Made by a program: the position numbers and the translations under genes
Assembly: GCF_025717605.1 (NCBI RefSeq)
Contig: NZ_JAJIRQ010000003.1
Coordinates: forward strand, 1 to 64,000
Direction of reading: 5' to 3'
Source: Paucibacter sp. TC2R-5
GTDB taxonomy: Bacteria > Pseudomonadota > Gammaproteobacteria > Burkholderiales > Burkholderiaceae_C
DNA: 64,000 nt
The notes under the pieces: model-generated
Seen by the model: only the letters and a program-made list of their open reading frames with translations
The model's database searches: none
Told to the model about the DNA's origin: nothing
In this document: positions 37,156-46,956 of the stretch, one piece after another
How positions within the stretch are numbered: position 1 is the stretch's first letter
Layout: the number at the start of each line of letters is the position of its first letter

Positions 37156-38067
37156 CTACCTCGACATGCCGGCGTCCCCGGCCTGCAAGTGGCTCAGTAC
37201 CAGGGTCGCCAATTCCGCATGCACGGCATTCAAAGCCGCCAAGGACTGGGTAGAGCCGGTCATAAAAACCGCCATCAGGATGGGTGCCTGCTTGGGCGGA
37301 AAGAAAATCGCCACATCATTGACAGCGCCATTGGCCCCGCTGCCGGTTTTGTCGCCGGCGGGCCAGTCCTGTGGAGCGCCGGCCCGCAGCCGCTGCAAAC
37401 CGGTCTCAGACGCATTCATCCAGACCAGCAATTGCTGGCGCAACTCGCCCGAGAAATAATCGCTGCAGAGCAGATGTTCCATCAGGCCGACATAGCTCGC
37501 CGCCGTACTGGTATCACGCGCGTCATCCGGCAGATTGCTATTGAGTGCGGGCTCGATCCGGTCCAACCGTGTGACCGTGTCGCCCAGTTCGCGCAAGAAA
37601 CGGGTCAGGCCAGCCGGGCCGCCAACCAAAGGCAGGAGCAAGTTGGCGGCCGGGTTGTCGCTGAGCTCCAGCATGGCCGCACACAACTCGCCCACGCTGA
37701 GCGAGGCCGATACCGAGCCGGCTTGCAGCAACTCACCCGTTACCGGCGCATGAGGCACCAAATCGCGCGGGCCAAAGCGCACGCGTTGATTCAAGTCCAG
37801 GCGGCCGCTGTCCACCTTGGCCAAGACGGCCGCAGCCAAAAGCAGCTTGAAGGTCGAGCACATCGCAAAACGCTGCTCGGCCTGAAAGCCAAATTGCGCG
37901 CGGCTACCGGTATGCAAGGCGAACACGCCGATCTGCCCGCCGATCTGCGTTTGCAGCGCGGCGCAGCGCGCTTGCAAAGAGTCTTCAGCTTGAGGCGCAG
38001 CCAAACCCGTCAAGGGCAAAGGCAAGCCCGCCAGCAAAATCAAACGCCGCTGAATCTTTCTCATCAT
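37156..38067 (-). CDS. Class A beta-lactamase
   Basis: Secreted serine beta-lactamase, 303 residues with a Sec signal ([16 protein letters not shown]). All class A motifs are present: the STFK nucleophile box (preceded by Cys, as in several extended-spectrum groups), SDN, the omega-loop EPALN with its general-base Glu, and KTGSG. No second Cys is seen after KTG, so a KPC-type disulfide is not evident. The start overlaps the parC stop by one base (TGATG), so it is probably translated from the topoisomerase IV message. No LysR-type ampR neighbour is present. Codon use looks like the neighbours, so it seems resident rather than recently acquired. Spectrum cannot be read from sequence alone. Confidence 0.92.
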   Translation of the reverse strand: MMRKIQRRLILLAGLPLPLTGLAAPQAEDSLQARCAALQTQIGGQIGVFALHTGSRAQFGFQAEQRFAMCSTFKLLLAAAVLAKVDSGRLDLNQRVRFGPRDLVPHAPVTGELLQAGSVSASLSVGELCAAMLELSDNPAANLLLPLVGGPAGLTRFLRELGDTVTRLDRIEPALNSNLPDDARDTSTAASYVGLMEHLLCSDYFSGELRQQLLVWMNASETGLQRLRAGAPQDWPAGDKTGSGANGAVNDVAIFFPPKQAPILMAVFMTGSTQSLAALNAVHAELATLVLSHLQAGDAGMSR

Positions 38068-40394
38068 CAAGGTGTCAGCACTCGCAAAACTTTCTGGAAG
38101 GCCTCGACCTGCTTGCCTTTGCGCGCGCGCTTGCCTGCATAACTCGCCAGGCCCACACCCTTCAGAATTTCTTCCTTAGGCTTGGCGCCACGACCCGTAC
38201 CCACGACCTGCAGCGCCTGCGTGAAGGCGGCGACGCTGATCAAGGCGTCTTTAGCTTCCAGGTCGATCAGTGTCAGGCCACGCCCGCCCTTGGGCTGGTG
38301 TTTCAACTCATCAAGCGCGTAGGTCAGCAGCCGGCCGTTCAGCGTCAGGCAAGCCATTTGAACGCCAACAACCTCGCCGGCGGGCACCGGCGCCGGCGGC
38401 AAGATCTTCTCTTCACCTTCCAGGCTCAGGAAGGTCTTGCCGGCCTTTTGGCGGCCGACCAGATCGCCCACCTTGGCGATCAAGCCGAAGCCGCCTGTGC
38501 CGGCCAGCACCAGGCGGGTTTCGGCATTGGCAGCAAAGTAATGCGCGATCTGGCTGCCGCTTTCCAACTCGATCAAGGAGGTGATGGGCTGACCGTCGCC
38601 ACGCCCGCCGGGCAGCAAGGAAATCGGCACCGAATAGACCCGCCCATTGCTGCCAAAGACGATCAGCGCGTCCACACTGCGGCATTGGAAGGTGCCGTAG
38701 AGCTGGTCGCCCGACTTGAAAGCCAAAGCGGCCGGTTCGATATCGTGACCCTTGAGCGCCCGCACCCAGCCCTTGCCACTGACCACCACGGTGACCGCCT
38801 CATCCACGATGCGGACCTCGGCCGAAGCCTTCTTTTCTTCTTGGATCAGCGTGCGGCGCTCGTCGCCAAACTGTTTGGCATCGGCCTCGATCTCGCGGAT
38901 GACAGTACGCTTCAGGCTACCTGGATTGCCCAGGATGTCCTCCAGCTTGCTTTGCTCTTCGCGCAAGCCTTTGAGCTCTTGCTCGATCTTGATCGCCTCC
39001 AGCCGCGCCAACTGGCGCAAGCGGATTTCAAGAATGTCCTCGGCCTGACGGTCGCTCAAATTAAAGCGAGCGATCAGCGCTGGCTTGGGCTCATCGGCAT
39101 TGCGGATGATGCGGATCACCTCGTCGATGTTCAAGAGCACCAGCTGGCGCCCTTCCAGCACATGGATGCGATCTAACACCTTGGTCAAGCGGTGCTGCGT
39201 ACGACGCTGCACGGTCTGCTGGCGGTAGCCCAGCCATTCGCTGAGGATCTGGCGCACGCTCTTCAAGGTCGGCCGGCCATCGGCGCCAATCATGGTCAGA
39301 TTGATCGAGGCCGAGGTCTCCAGGCTGGTGTGCGCCAGCAAGGTCGAGATCAAGTCCTGCTGCTCAACCGTGCGGCTCTTGGGCTCGAACACCAGGCGCA
39401 CGGCAGCATCTTTGCTCGACTCGTCACGCACGCAGTCCAGCACCGCCAGCAGGCTGGCCTTGAGCTGCAACTGCTCGGCGCTCAAGGCCTTTTTGCCGGC
39501 CTTGATCTTGGGGTTGGACAACTCCTCGACCTCCTCCAACACGCGCTGGCTGCTGCAGCCATGCGGCAACTCGGTCACGACCAATTGCCATTGGCCGCGT
39601 GCCAGATCCTCGATCTTCCAGCGCGCGCGCAGCTTCATGCTGCCGCGCCCGGTCTGGTAGGCCGAGCGGATATCGTCGGCCGAGCTGATCAGCTGGCCGC
39701 CGCCCGGATAGTCAGGGCCGGGCAGGATGGTGAACAAAGCCTCGTCGCTGAGCTTGTCGTCACGCAGAAGTGCCACCGCGGCGGCCGCCACCTCGCGCAG
39801 ATTGTGGCTGGGCACCTCGGTGGCCATGCCCACGGCAATGCCGCTGGCGCCGTTCAAGAGCACAAAAGGCAGGCGAGCGGGCAACTGGCGCGGCTCCTGG
39901 GTCGAGCCATCGTAATTGGCCTGGAAGTCGACCGTGCCTTCGTCGATTTCATCCAGCAGCAGGCGGGCAATCGGCGCCAACCTTGCCTCCGTGTATCGCA
40001 TCGCCGCAGCACCGTCGCCGTCGCGGCTACCGAAGTTGCCCTGGCCGTCGATCAGCGGATAGCGCTGCGAAAAGTCTTGCGCCATGCGCACCAGCGCGTC
40101 ATAGACCGACTGGTCACCATGCGGGTGAAAGCGGCCCAGCACATCGCCGACCACGCGCGCGCCCTTGACCGGTTTGGCACCGGCCGTGCCGGTAAAGGCC
40201 AGACCCATGCGCTCCATCGAATACAGAATGCGGCGCTGCACCGGCTTTTGGCCGTCGCAAACATCGGGCAAGGCGCGGCCCTTGACGACGCTCAGCGCGT
40301 ATTCCAGATAGGCGCGCTCGGCGTAATGGCCGAGGGTCAGCGCGTCGGGGTCATCCTGCGGCGGGGGTGCGTCGAAAATCGAAGTTTGGGTCAT
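38067..40394 (-). CDS. parC: DNA topoisomerase IV subunit A ParC
   Basis: Breakage-reunion subunit that decatenates daughter chromosomes. 775 residues, with the active-site tyrosine in [11 protein letters not shown], the quinolone-determining region [16 protein letters not shown] (Gln at the position of E. coli Ser80, which I believe is usual for this order), and a C-terminal beta-pinwheel ([35 protein letters not shown]). The length and ParE proximity separate it from GyrA. It overlaps the lytic transglycosylase gene upstream by 4 bases and the beta-lactamase gene downstream by 1. Confidence 0.97.
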   Translation of the reverse strand: MTQTSIFDAPPPQDDPDALTLGHYAERAYLEYALSVVKGRALPDVCDGQKPVQRRILYSMERMGLAFTGTAGAKPVKGARVVGDVLGRFHPHGDQSVYDALVRMAQDFSQRYPLIDGQGNFGSRDGDGAAAMRYTEARLAPIARLLLDEIDEGTVDFQANYDGSTQEPRQLPARLPFVLLNGASGIAVGMATEVPSHNLREVAAAAVALLRDDKLSDEALFTILPGPDYPGGGQLISSADDIRSAYQTGRGSMKLRARWKIEDLARGQWQLVVTELPHGCSSQRVLEEVEELSNPKIKAGKKALSAEQLQLKASLLAVLDCVRDESSKDAAVRLVFEPKSRTVEQQDLISTLLAHTSLETSASINLTMIGADGRPTLKSVRQILSEWLGYRQQTVQRRTQHRLTKVLDRIHVLEGRQLVLLNIDEVIRIIRNADEPKPALIARFNLSDRQAEDILEIRLRQLARLEAIKIEQELKGLREEQSKLEDILGNPGSLKRTVIREIEADAKQFGDERRTLIQEEKKASAEVRIVDEAVTVVVSGKGWVRALKGHDIEPAALAFKSGDQLYGTFQCRSVDALIVFGSNGRVYSVPISLLPGGRGDGQPITSLIELESGSQIAHYFAANAETRLVLAGTGGFGLIAKVGDLVGRQKAGKTFLSLEGEEKILPPAPVPAGEVVGVQMACLTLNGRLLTYALDELKHQPKGGRGLTLIDLEAKDALISVAAFTQALQVVGTGRGAKPKEEILKGVGLASYAGKRARKGKQVEAFQKVLRVLTP

Positions 40395-41077
40395 GGTTTG
40401 TCAGAGTGAATCGTCAGGTGTTGAGCTGAGGCGTGCATGCTGTTTTGCAGCAAGGTCCAGTACAGCTCCAGCACCAAATGAACATGGGCTTGGGTTTCGT
40501 CAATTGGCGGCACGACACCACCGGCGCGGCGCACGGCGCCCTCGCCGGCGTTCCAGGCCGCCAGCGCCGCATCGATGCGGCCAAAGCGTTTGATCAGGTC
40601 GGCCAGCATGCGGGCGCCGGTCAGGACATTGGTTCGAGGGTCCAGCAAGCGTTGCTCGGCCGGGTGCATGCGCTCCAGCAGCGTGGCATAACGAGCCGCC
40701 GCGTCGGGCGTGATCTGCATCAGGCCGATCGCGCCACGCGGCGACACCGCGGCCGCCTTGTAGCCCGACTCCACCGCAATGACCGCCTTCAGCAAGGCCA
40801 TGTCCACGCCGGACTTGGCTGCCGCCTCACGCAAATAGGGCTGTACCGCTTTGACCTCGGGCGCGATCTCCAGCCAAGTCAGCAGATGCCGGCTCCCGTC
40901 TTGCTTGCCCGGTACGCGGCCCTTGCTTGAGTCCGGCGTGCCCAGCACCAAGTTGTAGGCGCCACTGAGCTGCCGATCGGCCAGGTGGGCGGTGCCGGCA
41001 CCGTCAACATAAGCCCATAGCTCAGCTTGAGCAGGCCAAGCGAGCGCCGCCAGCAATAGGGCGAGCCAAACCCTCAT
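40391..41077 (-). CDS. Lytic transglycosylase with SLT domain
   Basis: Periplasmic murein lyase, 228 residues. A signal peptide (ending AWPAQA) leads into a DUF4124-like start ([18 protein letters not shown]), then an SLT family 1 domain with the catalytic Glu in [27 protein letters not shown] and the later [10 protein letters not shown]. It sits between the acetyltransferase and parC genes with 4-base ATGA overlaps on both sides, so it belongs to the topoisomerase IV transcript. Confidence 0.9.
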   Translation of the reverse strand: MRVWLALLLAALAWPAQAELWAYVDGAGTAHLADRQLSGAYNLVLGTPDSSKGRVPGKQDGSRHLLTWLEIAPEVKAVQPYLREAAAKSGVDMALLKAVIAVESGYKAAAVSPRGAIGLMQITPDAAARYATLLERMHPAEQRLLDPRTNVLTGARMLADLIKRFGRIDAALAAWNAGEGAVRRAGGVVPPIDETQAHVHLVLELYWTLLQNSMHASAQHLTIHSDKP

Positions 41078-41610
41078 CCGCCCTGCTCCTCACCGAGCGC
41101 CACGCGGGCCTGGTACTCGCGGTCCAGCATGGACATCACGATCAGGCTGTCGTAGCCATCTGCACCTTCGATATTGACCCGCACGCTCTCGCGCAACCGG
41201 CCTTCCTCGACAAAGCCTTCGCTCGCATAGAGCTTCAAAGCCCGGGTGTTGAGTGCCTTCACATCCAGCCAAAATCGATGTGCGTGCAACTGCGTGAAGG
41301 CCAGCTTCTTGAGCAGGCGCGCGCAGGCGCGCCCCAAGCCCTGGCCCTTGGGCGCCAAGACGATGCGCTTCAACTCAACCGAGCCGTGCGGATTGCGGCA
41401 ACCCTGAAAAATCACGAAGCCGGACCGTTTGGATTCCGGCCCGACCTCGATGATGAAGTGGCGGAAATCGGGGAAACGCACCGCGCCCTCGTGTTGGGTG
41501 CGCTCCCAAGGCGTGATGAAGGGACGGTTCGCTGCGTCCTGCTCGACCGAGACCACAAAATCCAGGTCCGACAACATGGTCGGGCGCAGGCTGACCCGCG
41601 GCGTATCCAT
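41074..41610 (-). CDS. GNAT family N-acetyltransferase
   Basis: Cytosolic acetyltransferase of the RimJ/RimL-like group, 178 residues. The acetyl-CoA loop APKGQGLGRACARLL and the C-terminal NTRALKLYASEGFVEEGRLRE are diagnostic. Substrate unknown (protein N-terminus, small amine or antibiotic). It starts 2 bases after the parE stop and overlaps the transglycosylase gene by 4 bases. Confidence 0.88.
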   Translation of the reverse strand: MDTPRVSLRPTMLSDLDFVVSVEQDAANRPFITPWERTQHEGAVRFPDFRHFIIEVGPESKRSGFVIFQGCRNPHGSVELKRIVLAPKGQGLGRACARLLKKLAFTQLHAHRFWLDVKALNTRALKLYASEGFVEEGRLRESVRVNIEGADGYDSLIVMSMLDREYQARVALGEEQGG

Positions 41611-41611
41611 C

Positions 41612-43615
41612 TCAGATGTCCACTTCGACCGAGTCGCCGTGGATCTCCATCAACTCGCGCCGGGACGAAGCCTCGCCCTTGCCCATCAGCTTGTTGATCG
41701 AGGTTTCGGTTTCCGTGAGGTTCAGCTGACCCAGCGCGATCACGCTCAGCCGCCGGGTCTCGGGGTTCAACGTCGTGTCCCACAGTTGTGTGGCGCTCAT
41801 CTCACCAAGGCCTTTAAAGCGGCTGATGCTCCACGAGCCTTCGCGCGCGCCTTCCTTGCGCAGCTTGTCCAGCGTCGCCGTCAACTCGCCCTCGTCCAGC
41901 GCGTAAATCTTGGCAGCCGGCTTCTTGCCGCGCGCCAAGGCATCAACCCGGTAGAGCGGCGGGCGGGCGACATAGATATGGCCGGTCTCGACCAGCTTGG
42001 GGAAATGGCGGAAAAAGAGTGTCAGAAGCAGCACCTGGATGTGCGAGCCGTCCACGTCCGCGTCCGACAGGATGCAGACCTTGCCGTAGCGCAGGCCGGA
42101 AAGATCCGGCGAGTCGTTCTTGCCATGAGGGTCGACACCCAGCGCGACCGAGATATCGTGGATTTCATTGTTCGCAAACAGCCGGTCGCGCTCGACCTCC
42201 CAGGTGTTCAAGACCTTGCCGCGCAGCGGCAAAATGGCCTGCGTCTCCTTGTTGCGGCCCATCTTGGCGCTGCCGCCGGCCGAATCGCCCTCGACCAGAA
42301 AGATCTCGTTGTGCAGCAGGTCGCGGCTTTCGCAATCGGTCAGCTTGCCCGGCAAGACGGCCACACCCGAGCCCTTGCGCTTCTCGACCTTTTGCGAAGC
42401 GCGCTGGCGAGTTTGTGCCTGCTTGATCACCAACTCGGCGAGCTTTTTGCCGAACTCCACATGCTGGTTCAGCCACAGCTCCAGGCCCGGCTTCACATAG
42501 GTGGAGACCAGGCGCAGCGCGTCACGGCTGTTCAGGCGCTCCTTGGTCTGACCCTGGAACTGCGGGTCCAAGACCTTGGCCGACAGCACGAAAGAGGCGC
42601 GCGAGAATACATCGTCCGGCATCAGCTTGACGCCCTTGGGCAAGAGGCTGTGCATCTCGATAAAGCCCTTGACCGCGCCGAACAGGCCGTCCTTGAGGCC
42701 GGATTCATGCGTGCCGCCGGCCACGGTTGGGATCAGATTGACATAGCTCTCGCGCATCGCCGCGCCTTCTTCGGTGAAGGCCACGCACCAAGCGGCGCCC
42801 TCGCCCTCGGCGAAGTTCTCGGTCTCGGCCCGGCCCGCGTATTGCTCGCCTTCGTACAGCGGGATCAACGGTTCGGCATTGAGCGTCTGCATCAGATAGT
42901 CGCGCAGCCCGCCTTGATAGGACCAGGTTTGCACATCTCCGGTCTTTTCGTTCGTCAGCGTGACGATCACGCCCGGCATCAAGACCGCCTTGCTGCGCAA
43001 GAGGTGGATCAGCTCGTTCTTGGGCAGCTCGGCGCTCTCGAAATATTTGGCATCGGGCCAGACCCGCACCGTCGTACCCTGCTTGCGCTCACCGCGCTCG
43101 GCCTTGCGAGCCACCACAGGTTCAACCACATCGCCGTTCTCGAAGGCCAAGGTCGCCACCTCGCCGCCTCGCCAGACCGTCACCTCCAGGCGCTTGGCCA
43201 AGGCATTGGTGACGCTGACGCCAACGCCGTGCAGGCCGCCCGAGAAGCTGTAGGCGCCGCCCGAGCCCTTGTCGAACTTGCCGCCGGCATGCAGGCGGGT
43301 GAAGACGATCTCGACCACCGGCACACCCTCTTCGGGGTGCAGGCCGAAGGGAATGCCGCGGCCGTCGTCGGCAATCGAAACCGAGCCATCGCTGTGTTGG
43401 ATCAGGTCGATGCGCTTGCCGAAGCCGGCCAGCGCTTCGTCGGCCGCGTTGTCGATGACCTCCTGGATCGTGTGCAGCGGGTTGTCGGTGCGCGTGTACA
43501 TGCCCGGCCGCTGTTTGACGGGCTCAAGGCCCTTAAGTACGCGGATCGAGCCCTCGCCATAGGAGCCCAAGGCCGGGGAGTTGCTGGAAGAAGTTGATGC
43601 TTTGCTGGTCGCCAT
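41612..43615 (-). CDS. parE: DNA topoisomerase IV subunit B ParE
   Basis: ATPase subunit of topoisomerase IV, 667 residues. GHKL motifs (EVIDNAADEALAG, DDGRGIP, GGLHGVGVSVTNAL), transducer domain, and TOPRIM motifs (IFLVEGDSAGGSAKMGR, CILSDADVDGSHI, SRFKGLGEM). First gene of a five-gene overlapping run: parE, acetyltransferase, lytic transglycosylase, parC, beta-lactamase. Promoter expected in the 74-base gap before the divergent amidohydrolase. Confidence 0.97.
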   Translation of the reverse strand: MATSKASTSSSNSPALGSYGEGSIRVLKGLEPVKQRPGMYTRTDNPLHTIQEVIDNAADEALAGFGKRIDLIQHSDGSVSIADDGRGIPFGLHPEEGVPVVEIVFTRLHAGGKFDKGSGGAYSFSGGLHGVGVSVTNALAKRLEVTVWRGGEVATLAFENGDVVEPVVARKAERGERKQGTTVRVWPDAKYFESAELPKNELIHLLRSKAVLMPGVIVTLTNEKTGDVQTWSYQGGLRDYLMQTLNAEPLIPLYEGEQYAGRAETENFAEGEGAAWCVAFTEEGAAMRESYVNLIPTVAGGTHESGLKDGLFGAVKGFIEMHSLLPKGVKLMPDDVFSRASFVLSAKVLDPQFQGQTKERLNSRDALRLVSTYVKPGLELWLNQHVEFGKKLAELVIKQAQTRQRASQKVEKRKGSGVAVLPGKLTDCESRDLLHNEIFLVEGDSAGGSAKMGRNKETQAILPLRGKVLNTWEVERDRLFANNEIHDISVALGVDPHGKNDSPDLSGLRYGKVCILSDADVDGSHIQVLLLTLFFRHFPKLVETGHIYVARPPLYRVDALARGKKPAAKIYALDEGELTATLDKLRKEGAREGSWSISRFKGLGEMSATQLWDTTLNPETRRLSVIALGQLNLTETETSINKLMGKGEASSRRELMEIHGDSVEVDI

Positions 43616-43689
43616 GGGGCAGATTCTAGGCGGCGGCCCGCGGCCAAGTGCGCAAACGCTGCCAAGTTCCCGGCTAGCATGTCGCCCCT

Positions 43690-44982
43690 ATGCACCTGAG
43701 ATCCCTCACTTCTTACCTGCTGACCTGTCTCGCCCTGAGTTTGAGCGGCCTCGCGGCAGCCGAGCCCGAAAGCACGGCATTCAAGGCCGGCCCACCGCTC
43801 AGCATGGAACTTAAAAATGCCCAATGGTTTGATGGCAAGGGCTTCGTCAAGCGCGGCACGCTCTATGTCAAAGATGGCGTTTTCAGCACTCAGAGAATCA
43901 AGAAGCCGCAGCGCAGCCTGGACTTAAGCGGCCAGTACTTGATCCCGCCCCTGGCCGAGGCGCACAACCACAATCTGCAAAACGGCTGGGGCTACGCGCG
44001 CTATGCGAACAGCTATTTGCGGGACGGTATTTTTTACGCGGCCATGCATTGCGGCGAGCCCAAGGGCGTGGCCTTGGCCCGCGGGCTGGCGAATCAGCCG
44101 GCCGCACCGGACATTTTGTTCGTCAGCGCCTGTATTACCTCATCCGACGGGCAACCGCTCGCGCAACTGCTCGGGGAGGAAGCGGGTGGCACCAAGCTGA
44201 AACTCGAAGATGTGGCAGACAAGTTGCTGCTGATCACGGATACGCCCGAACAAGTGGCGCAGAAATGGCCGCTTGTGGCCGCGCGCAAGACCGATTTGGT
44301 CAAGCTGATGCTGAGCCGCAGCGAGAGCCCCGAACTGCGCGGTGACGCCAAGCAGCAAGGCCGTTTGGGCCTCAAGCCCGAAGTCTTGCCGGCCATCGTC
44401 AAACGCGCCCACCAAGACGGCTTGCGGGTGATCGCCCACGTCGAGACGGCCGCTGACTTTGCGCTGGCGGTGCAAGCCGGTGTGGACTGGATTGACCACA
44501 TACCGGGCTATTTTTTCCATGAAGGTCTTGGCCCCGAGGCCTACCGGCTCAGCGCCGACATGGCCGGCGACGCGGCCAAGAAACATGTGGCCGTGATCAC
44601 CGGCACGGCGGCGGCAACGCTGTTCCGAGCCCCGCCGGAGACGCAAGCGGCCGTGCGCCGCCTGCAAATCGAAAACCTGCAAACGCTCAAGGCCGCCGGA
44701 ACCAAGCTGCTGCTGGGCTCCGACCTTTTCAACGGCTCAGCACTGACCGAGCTTCAACATCTTGAAAGCCTGGGCGTGCTCGACCGCGCCACGCTCTTGC
44801 GCATGGCCAGCATCACCACGCCGCAGGCGCTCTACCCTAAGCGACGCCTGGGCTGCTTCGATGCCGGCTGCGAGGCGAGCTTTTTGTTGCTTGCGGCCAA
44901 TCCACTTCAAGATTTGGCCGCGATTGGGCGCATTCAGCTGCGTGTCAAGCAGGGCCGGATGCTGAACCTGCAATCTCCGTGA
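43690..44982 (+). CDS. Secreted amidohydrolase-family protein
   Basis: 430 residues with a Sec signal (LLTCLALSLSGLAAA) and an amidohydrolase fold: the N-terminal composite sandwich, first metal motif AEAHNHN (HxH), a candidate bridging lysine near KLMLS, metal His in VIAHVETAAD, DWIDHIPGY, and a terminal Asp in LLLGSDLF. The overall sequence resembles imidazolonepropionase-like periplasmic amidohydrolases of unknown substrate. Starts 74 bases from parE, divergently. Confidence 0.82.
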   Translation: MHLRSLTSYLLTCLALSLSGLAAAEPESTAFKAGPPLSMELKNAQWFDGKGFVKRGTLYVKDGVFSTQRIKKPQRSLDLSGQYLIPPLAEAHNHNLQNGWGYARYANSYLRDGIFYAAMHCGEPKGVALARGLANQPAAPDILFVSACITSSDGQPLAQLLGEEAGGTKLKLEDVADKLLLITDTPEQVAQKWPLVAARKTDLVKLMLSRSESPELRGDAKQQGRLGLKPEVLPAIVKRAHQDGLRVIAHVETAADFALAVQAGVDWIDHIPGYFFHEGLGPEAYRLSADMAGDAAKKHVAVITGTAAATLFRAPPETQAAVRRLQIENLQTLKAAGTKLLLGSDLFNGSALTELQHLESLGVLDRATLLRMASITTPQALYPKRRLGCFDAGCEASFLLLAANPLQDLAAIGRIQLRVKQGRMLNLQSP

Positions 44983-45019
44983 CAGACAAACCCTGGCGGT
45001 TCTGGCTATATTGCGGCAG

Positions 45020-46234
45020 ATGACAACACCCCAATCCCCCCGCTTGTCGATGAAGCAAGTGCTGCTGTGCGGCGCTTTGATCGTCACCTTGTCCATGGGC
45101 ATACGCCACGGATTCGGTCTGTTTTTGCAGCCCATCACCATGGACCGGGGCTGGACGCGCGAGACCTTTGCCTTCGCGCTGGCAATTCAAAACATTGCCT
45201 GGGGTCTGGCGGGGCCCTTCACCGGCATGTTGGCCGATCGTTTCGGGCCGTTCCGCGTGCTCATGGTGGGCGGCTTGTTGTACGCCGTCGGTCTGGTCTT
45301 GATGGCCTTGTCGACCTCCGGCCTGGCCTTCACCGGCAGCGCCGGGCTGCTGATCGGCATTGCCCAATCGGGCACCACCTACGCGGTGATTTACGGCGTG
45401 ATCGGGCGCAATGTCGACCCAGCCAAGCGCAGTTGGGCGATGGGCGTGGCGGCGGCCGCAGGCTCTTTTGGGCAGTTCTTGATGGTGCCGGTGTCGAATT
45501 GGCTGATCAGCTCCAACGGCTGGCAAGACGCGCTCTTCATCCTCGCCTGCATGTCCTTGATCATCATCCCGCTCGCTTTTGGCTTGCGTGAGCCCAAAAC
45601 AGCCGCACCCAGCCCGCATACTCATTCGCAAAGCATTGTGCAGGCCTTGCGCGAGGCCTTTGGCTACCGCAGCTTCCAGTTGCTGATGGCCGGCTATTTC
45701 GTCTGCGGCTTCCAGGTCGTTTTCATCGGCGTGCACATGCCCAGTTACCTGAAGGACCAGGGCCTGAGCCCGCAAGTTGCGACCTATGCCTTGGCCTTGA
45801 TCGGCCTGTTCAATGTGTTCGGCACCTACGCGGCCGGCTCGCTTGGCCAGCGCTTCCCCAAGCGCTACATCCTGTCTTGCATCTATGCGCTGCGCTCGGT
45901 CGCCATCGTGGCCTTCTTGACTGCGCCGCTAACGCCAAGCTCGGTGTATCTGTTCTCGGCCGTGATGGGCCTGCTGTGGCTGTCGACCATCCCACCCACC
46001 AATGCGGTACTGGCACAGATGTTTGGCATCCAGCATATGTCAATGCTGAGCGGCTTTGTCTTTTTGAGCCACCAGATCGGCAGCTTCTTGGGCGTCTGGC
46101 TGGGCGGGCGCTTGTATGACCAAACCGGCAGCTACGATGTGGTTTGGTGGCTGGCGGTGGGCTTGGGGCTAATGGCCGCCTTGGTCAATCTGCCGGTGCG
46201 CGAAGAACCGATCCATAGACCGCTGCCGGCATGA
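45020..46234 (+). CDS. MFS transporter (OFA/NNP-like)
   Basis: Major facilitator with 12 predicted helices, 404 residues. The start SMGIRHGFGLFLQPITMDRGWTRETF and the loop MLADRFGPFRVLMVGG (helix 2-3 motif A) are typical of the group that includes oxalate/formate and monocarboxylate carriers. Substrate unknown. ATG 45020 preferred over a TTG at 45011. Its stop overlaps the start of the small membrane peptide gene (ATGA). Confidence 0.88.
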   Translation: MTTPQSPRLSMKQVLLCGALIVTLSMGIRHGFGLFLQPITMDRGWTRETFAFALAIQNIAWGLAGPFTGMLADRFGPFRVLMVGGLLYAVGLVLMALSTSGLAFTGSAGLLIGIAQSGTTYAVIYGVIGRNVDPAKRSWAMGVAAAAGSFGQFLMVPVSNWLISSNGWQDALFILACMSLIIIPLAFGLREPKTAAPSPHTHSQSIVQALREAFGYRSFQLLMAGYFVCGFQVVFIGVHMPSYLKDQGLSPQVATYALALIGLFNVFGTYAAGSLGQRFPKRYILSCIYALRSVAIVAFLTAPLTPSSVYLFSAVMGLLWLSTIPPTNAVLAQMFGIQHMSMLSGFVFLSHQIGSFLGVWLGGRLYDQTGSYDVVWWLAVGLGLMAALVNLPVREEPIHRPLPA

Positions 46235-46356
46235 AGCGCAGCTCGCTATGGCTACTCCGCTTGGCCGCCCTGGCCTTGCTTGGGGCGGTGTTTCTCAGCT
46301 ATTTTCAAACGGACTTGATGATCCGGCTTTCCGAACAAATCTGGGCTTGTTTTTGA
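46231..46356 (+). CDS. 41-residue membrane peptide between MFS and methyltransferase genes
   Basis: A short reading frame too small for most gene finders. It starts in the ATGA overlap with the MFS stop and ends in TGATG, where the next gene starts. The product begins MKRSSLWLLRLAALALLG, has one transmembrane helix (about 6-24), and a short tail ending IWACF. The precise chaining of stop and start codons on both sides, plus a basic N-terminus and a clean hydrophobic segment, argues that it is translated. I recall similar short proteins in this position in related bacteria, but have not checked. Confidence 0.65.
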   Translation: MKRSSLWLLRLAALALLGAVFLSYFQTDLMIRLSEQIWACF

Positions 46357-46910
46357 TGACCTGCACTTCTTCTCCCCCCTCAAAATGGCTGCTACGCTGG
46401 CCGCAAGCGATGCGCGCCGGCGGTACGGCCCTTGATCTGGCCTGCGGCAGCGGCCGCCATGTCCAGCACTTGGCCGCGACGGGGATGAAGGTCACCGGCG
46501 TCGATATCGATGCGGCGGCCACCGCCGGATTAGAGAGCAAAGCCGAAATCATCAATGCCGACATCGAGTCCGGCCCTTGGCCGCTGGCGGGCCGGCAGTT
46601 CGATCTGGTGCTGGTCACCAATTACCTCTGGCGCCCCTTGATCCCCTTGATTACCGCCGCGGTCGCGCCGGGCGGTTGGCTGATTTATGAAACCTTCGCA
46701 CAGGGCCAGCACAGCATTGGCCGGCCCGCGCGGCCCGAGTTCTTGCTGCAGCCGGGCGAGTTGCTGGAGGCCTGCAAAGGCCTCAGCGTGGTGGCCTTTG
46801 AAGATGGATTCGAGGTGATGGCCGTCAACCCACGCTTTGTGCAGCGCGTTGCTGCCGTGCGCGACCTCCATGACGGGGTGTTTCAGCGCTACGCCTTGGA
46901 TCAAAACTGA
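46356..46910 (+). CDS. Class I SAM-dependent methyltransferase
   Basis: 184-residue Rossmann-fold methyltransferase, TehB/UbiE-like: SAM motif I ALDLACGSGRHVQHLA, the acidic motif VTGVDIDAAA, and NYLWRPLIPLI in place of motif IV. ATG 46356 overlaps the stop of the membrane peptide gene by one base. Earlier in-frame starts would overlap two genes. Substrate unknown. Confidence 0.85.
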   Translation: MTCTSSPPSKWLLRWPQAMRAGGTALDLACGSGRHVQHLAATGMKVTGVDIDAAATAGLESKAEIINADIESGPWPLAGRQFDLVLVTNYLWRPLIPLITAAVAPGGWLIYETFAQGQHSIGRPARPEFLLQPGELLEACKGLSVVAFEDGFEVMAVNPRFVQRVAAVRDLHDGVFQRYALDQN

Positions 46911-46956
46911 GCCCTTGCCGCCGCTGAGTAGAATTGCCGGATAACTAGGAATTGCA

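Noticed and set aside
38067-40394. ParC quinolone-resistance change (Gln at the Ser80 position)
   Set aside because: As far as I recall, Gln is the normal residue here in this order, so it is not evidence of acquired resistance.
41429-43597. 722-codon plus-strand frame opposite parE
   Set aside because: Shadow of parE; the parE product has every expected motif.
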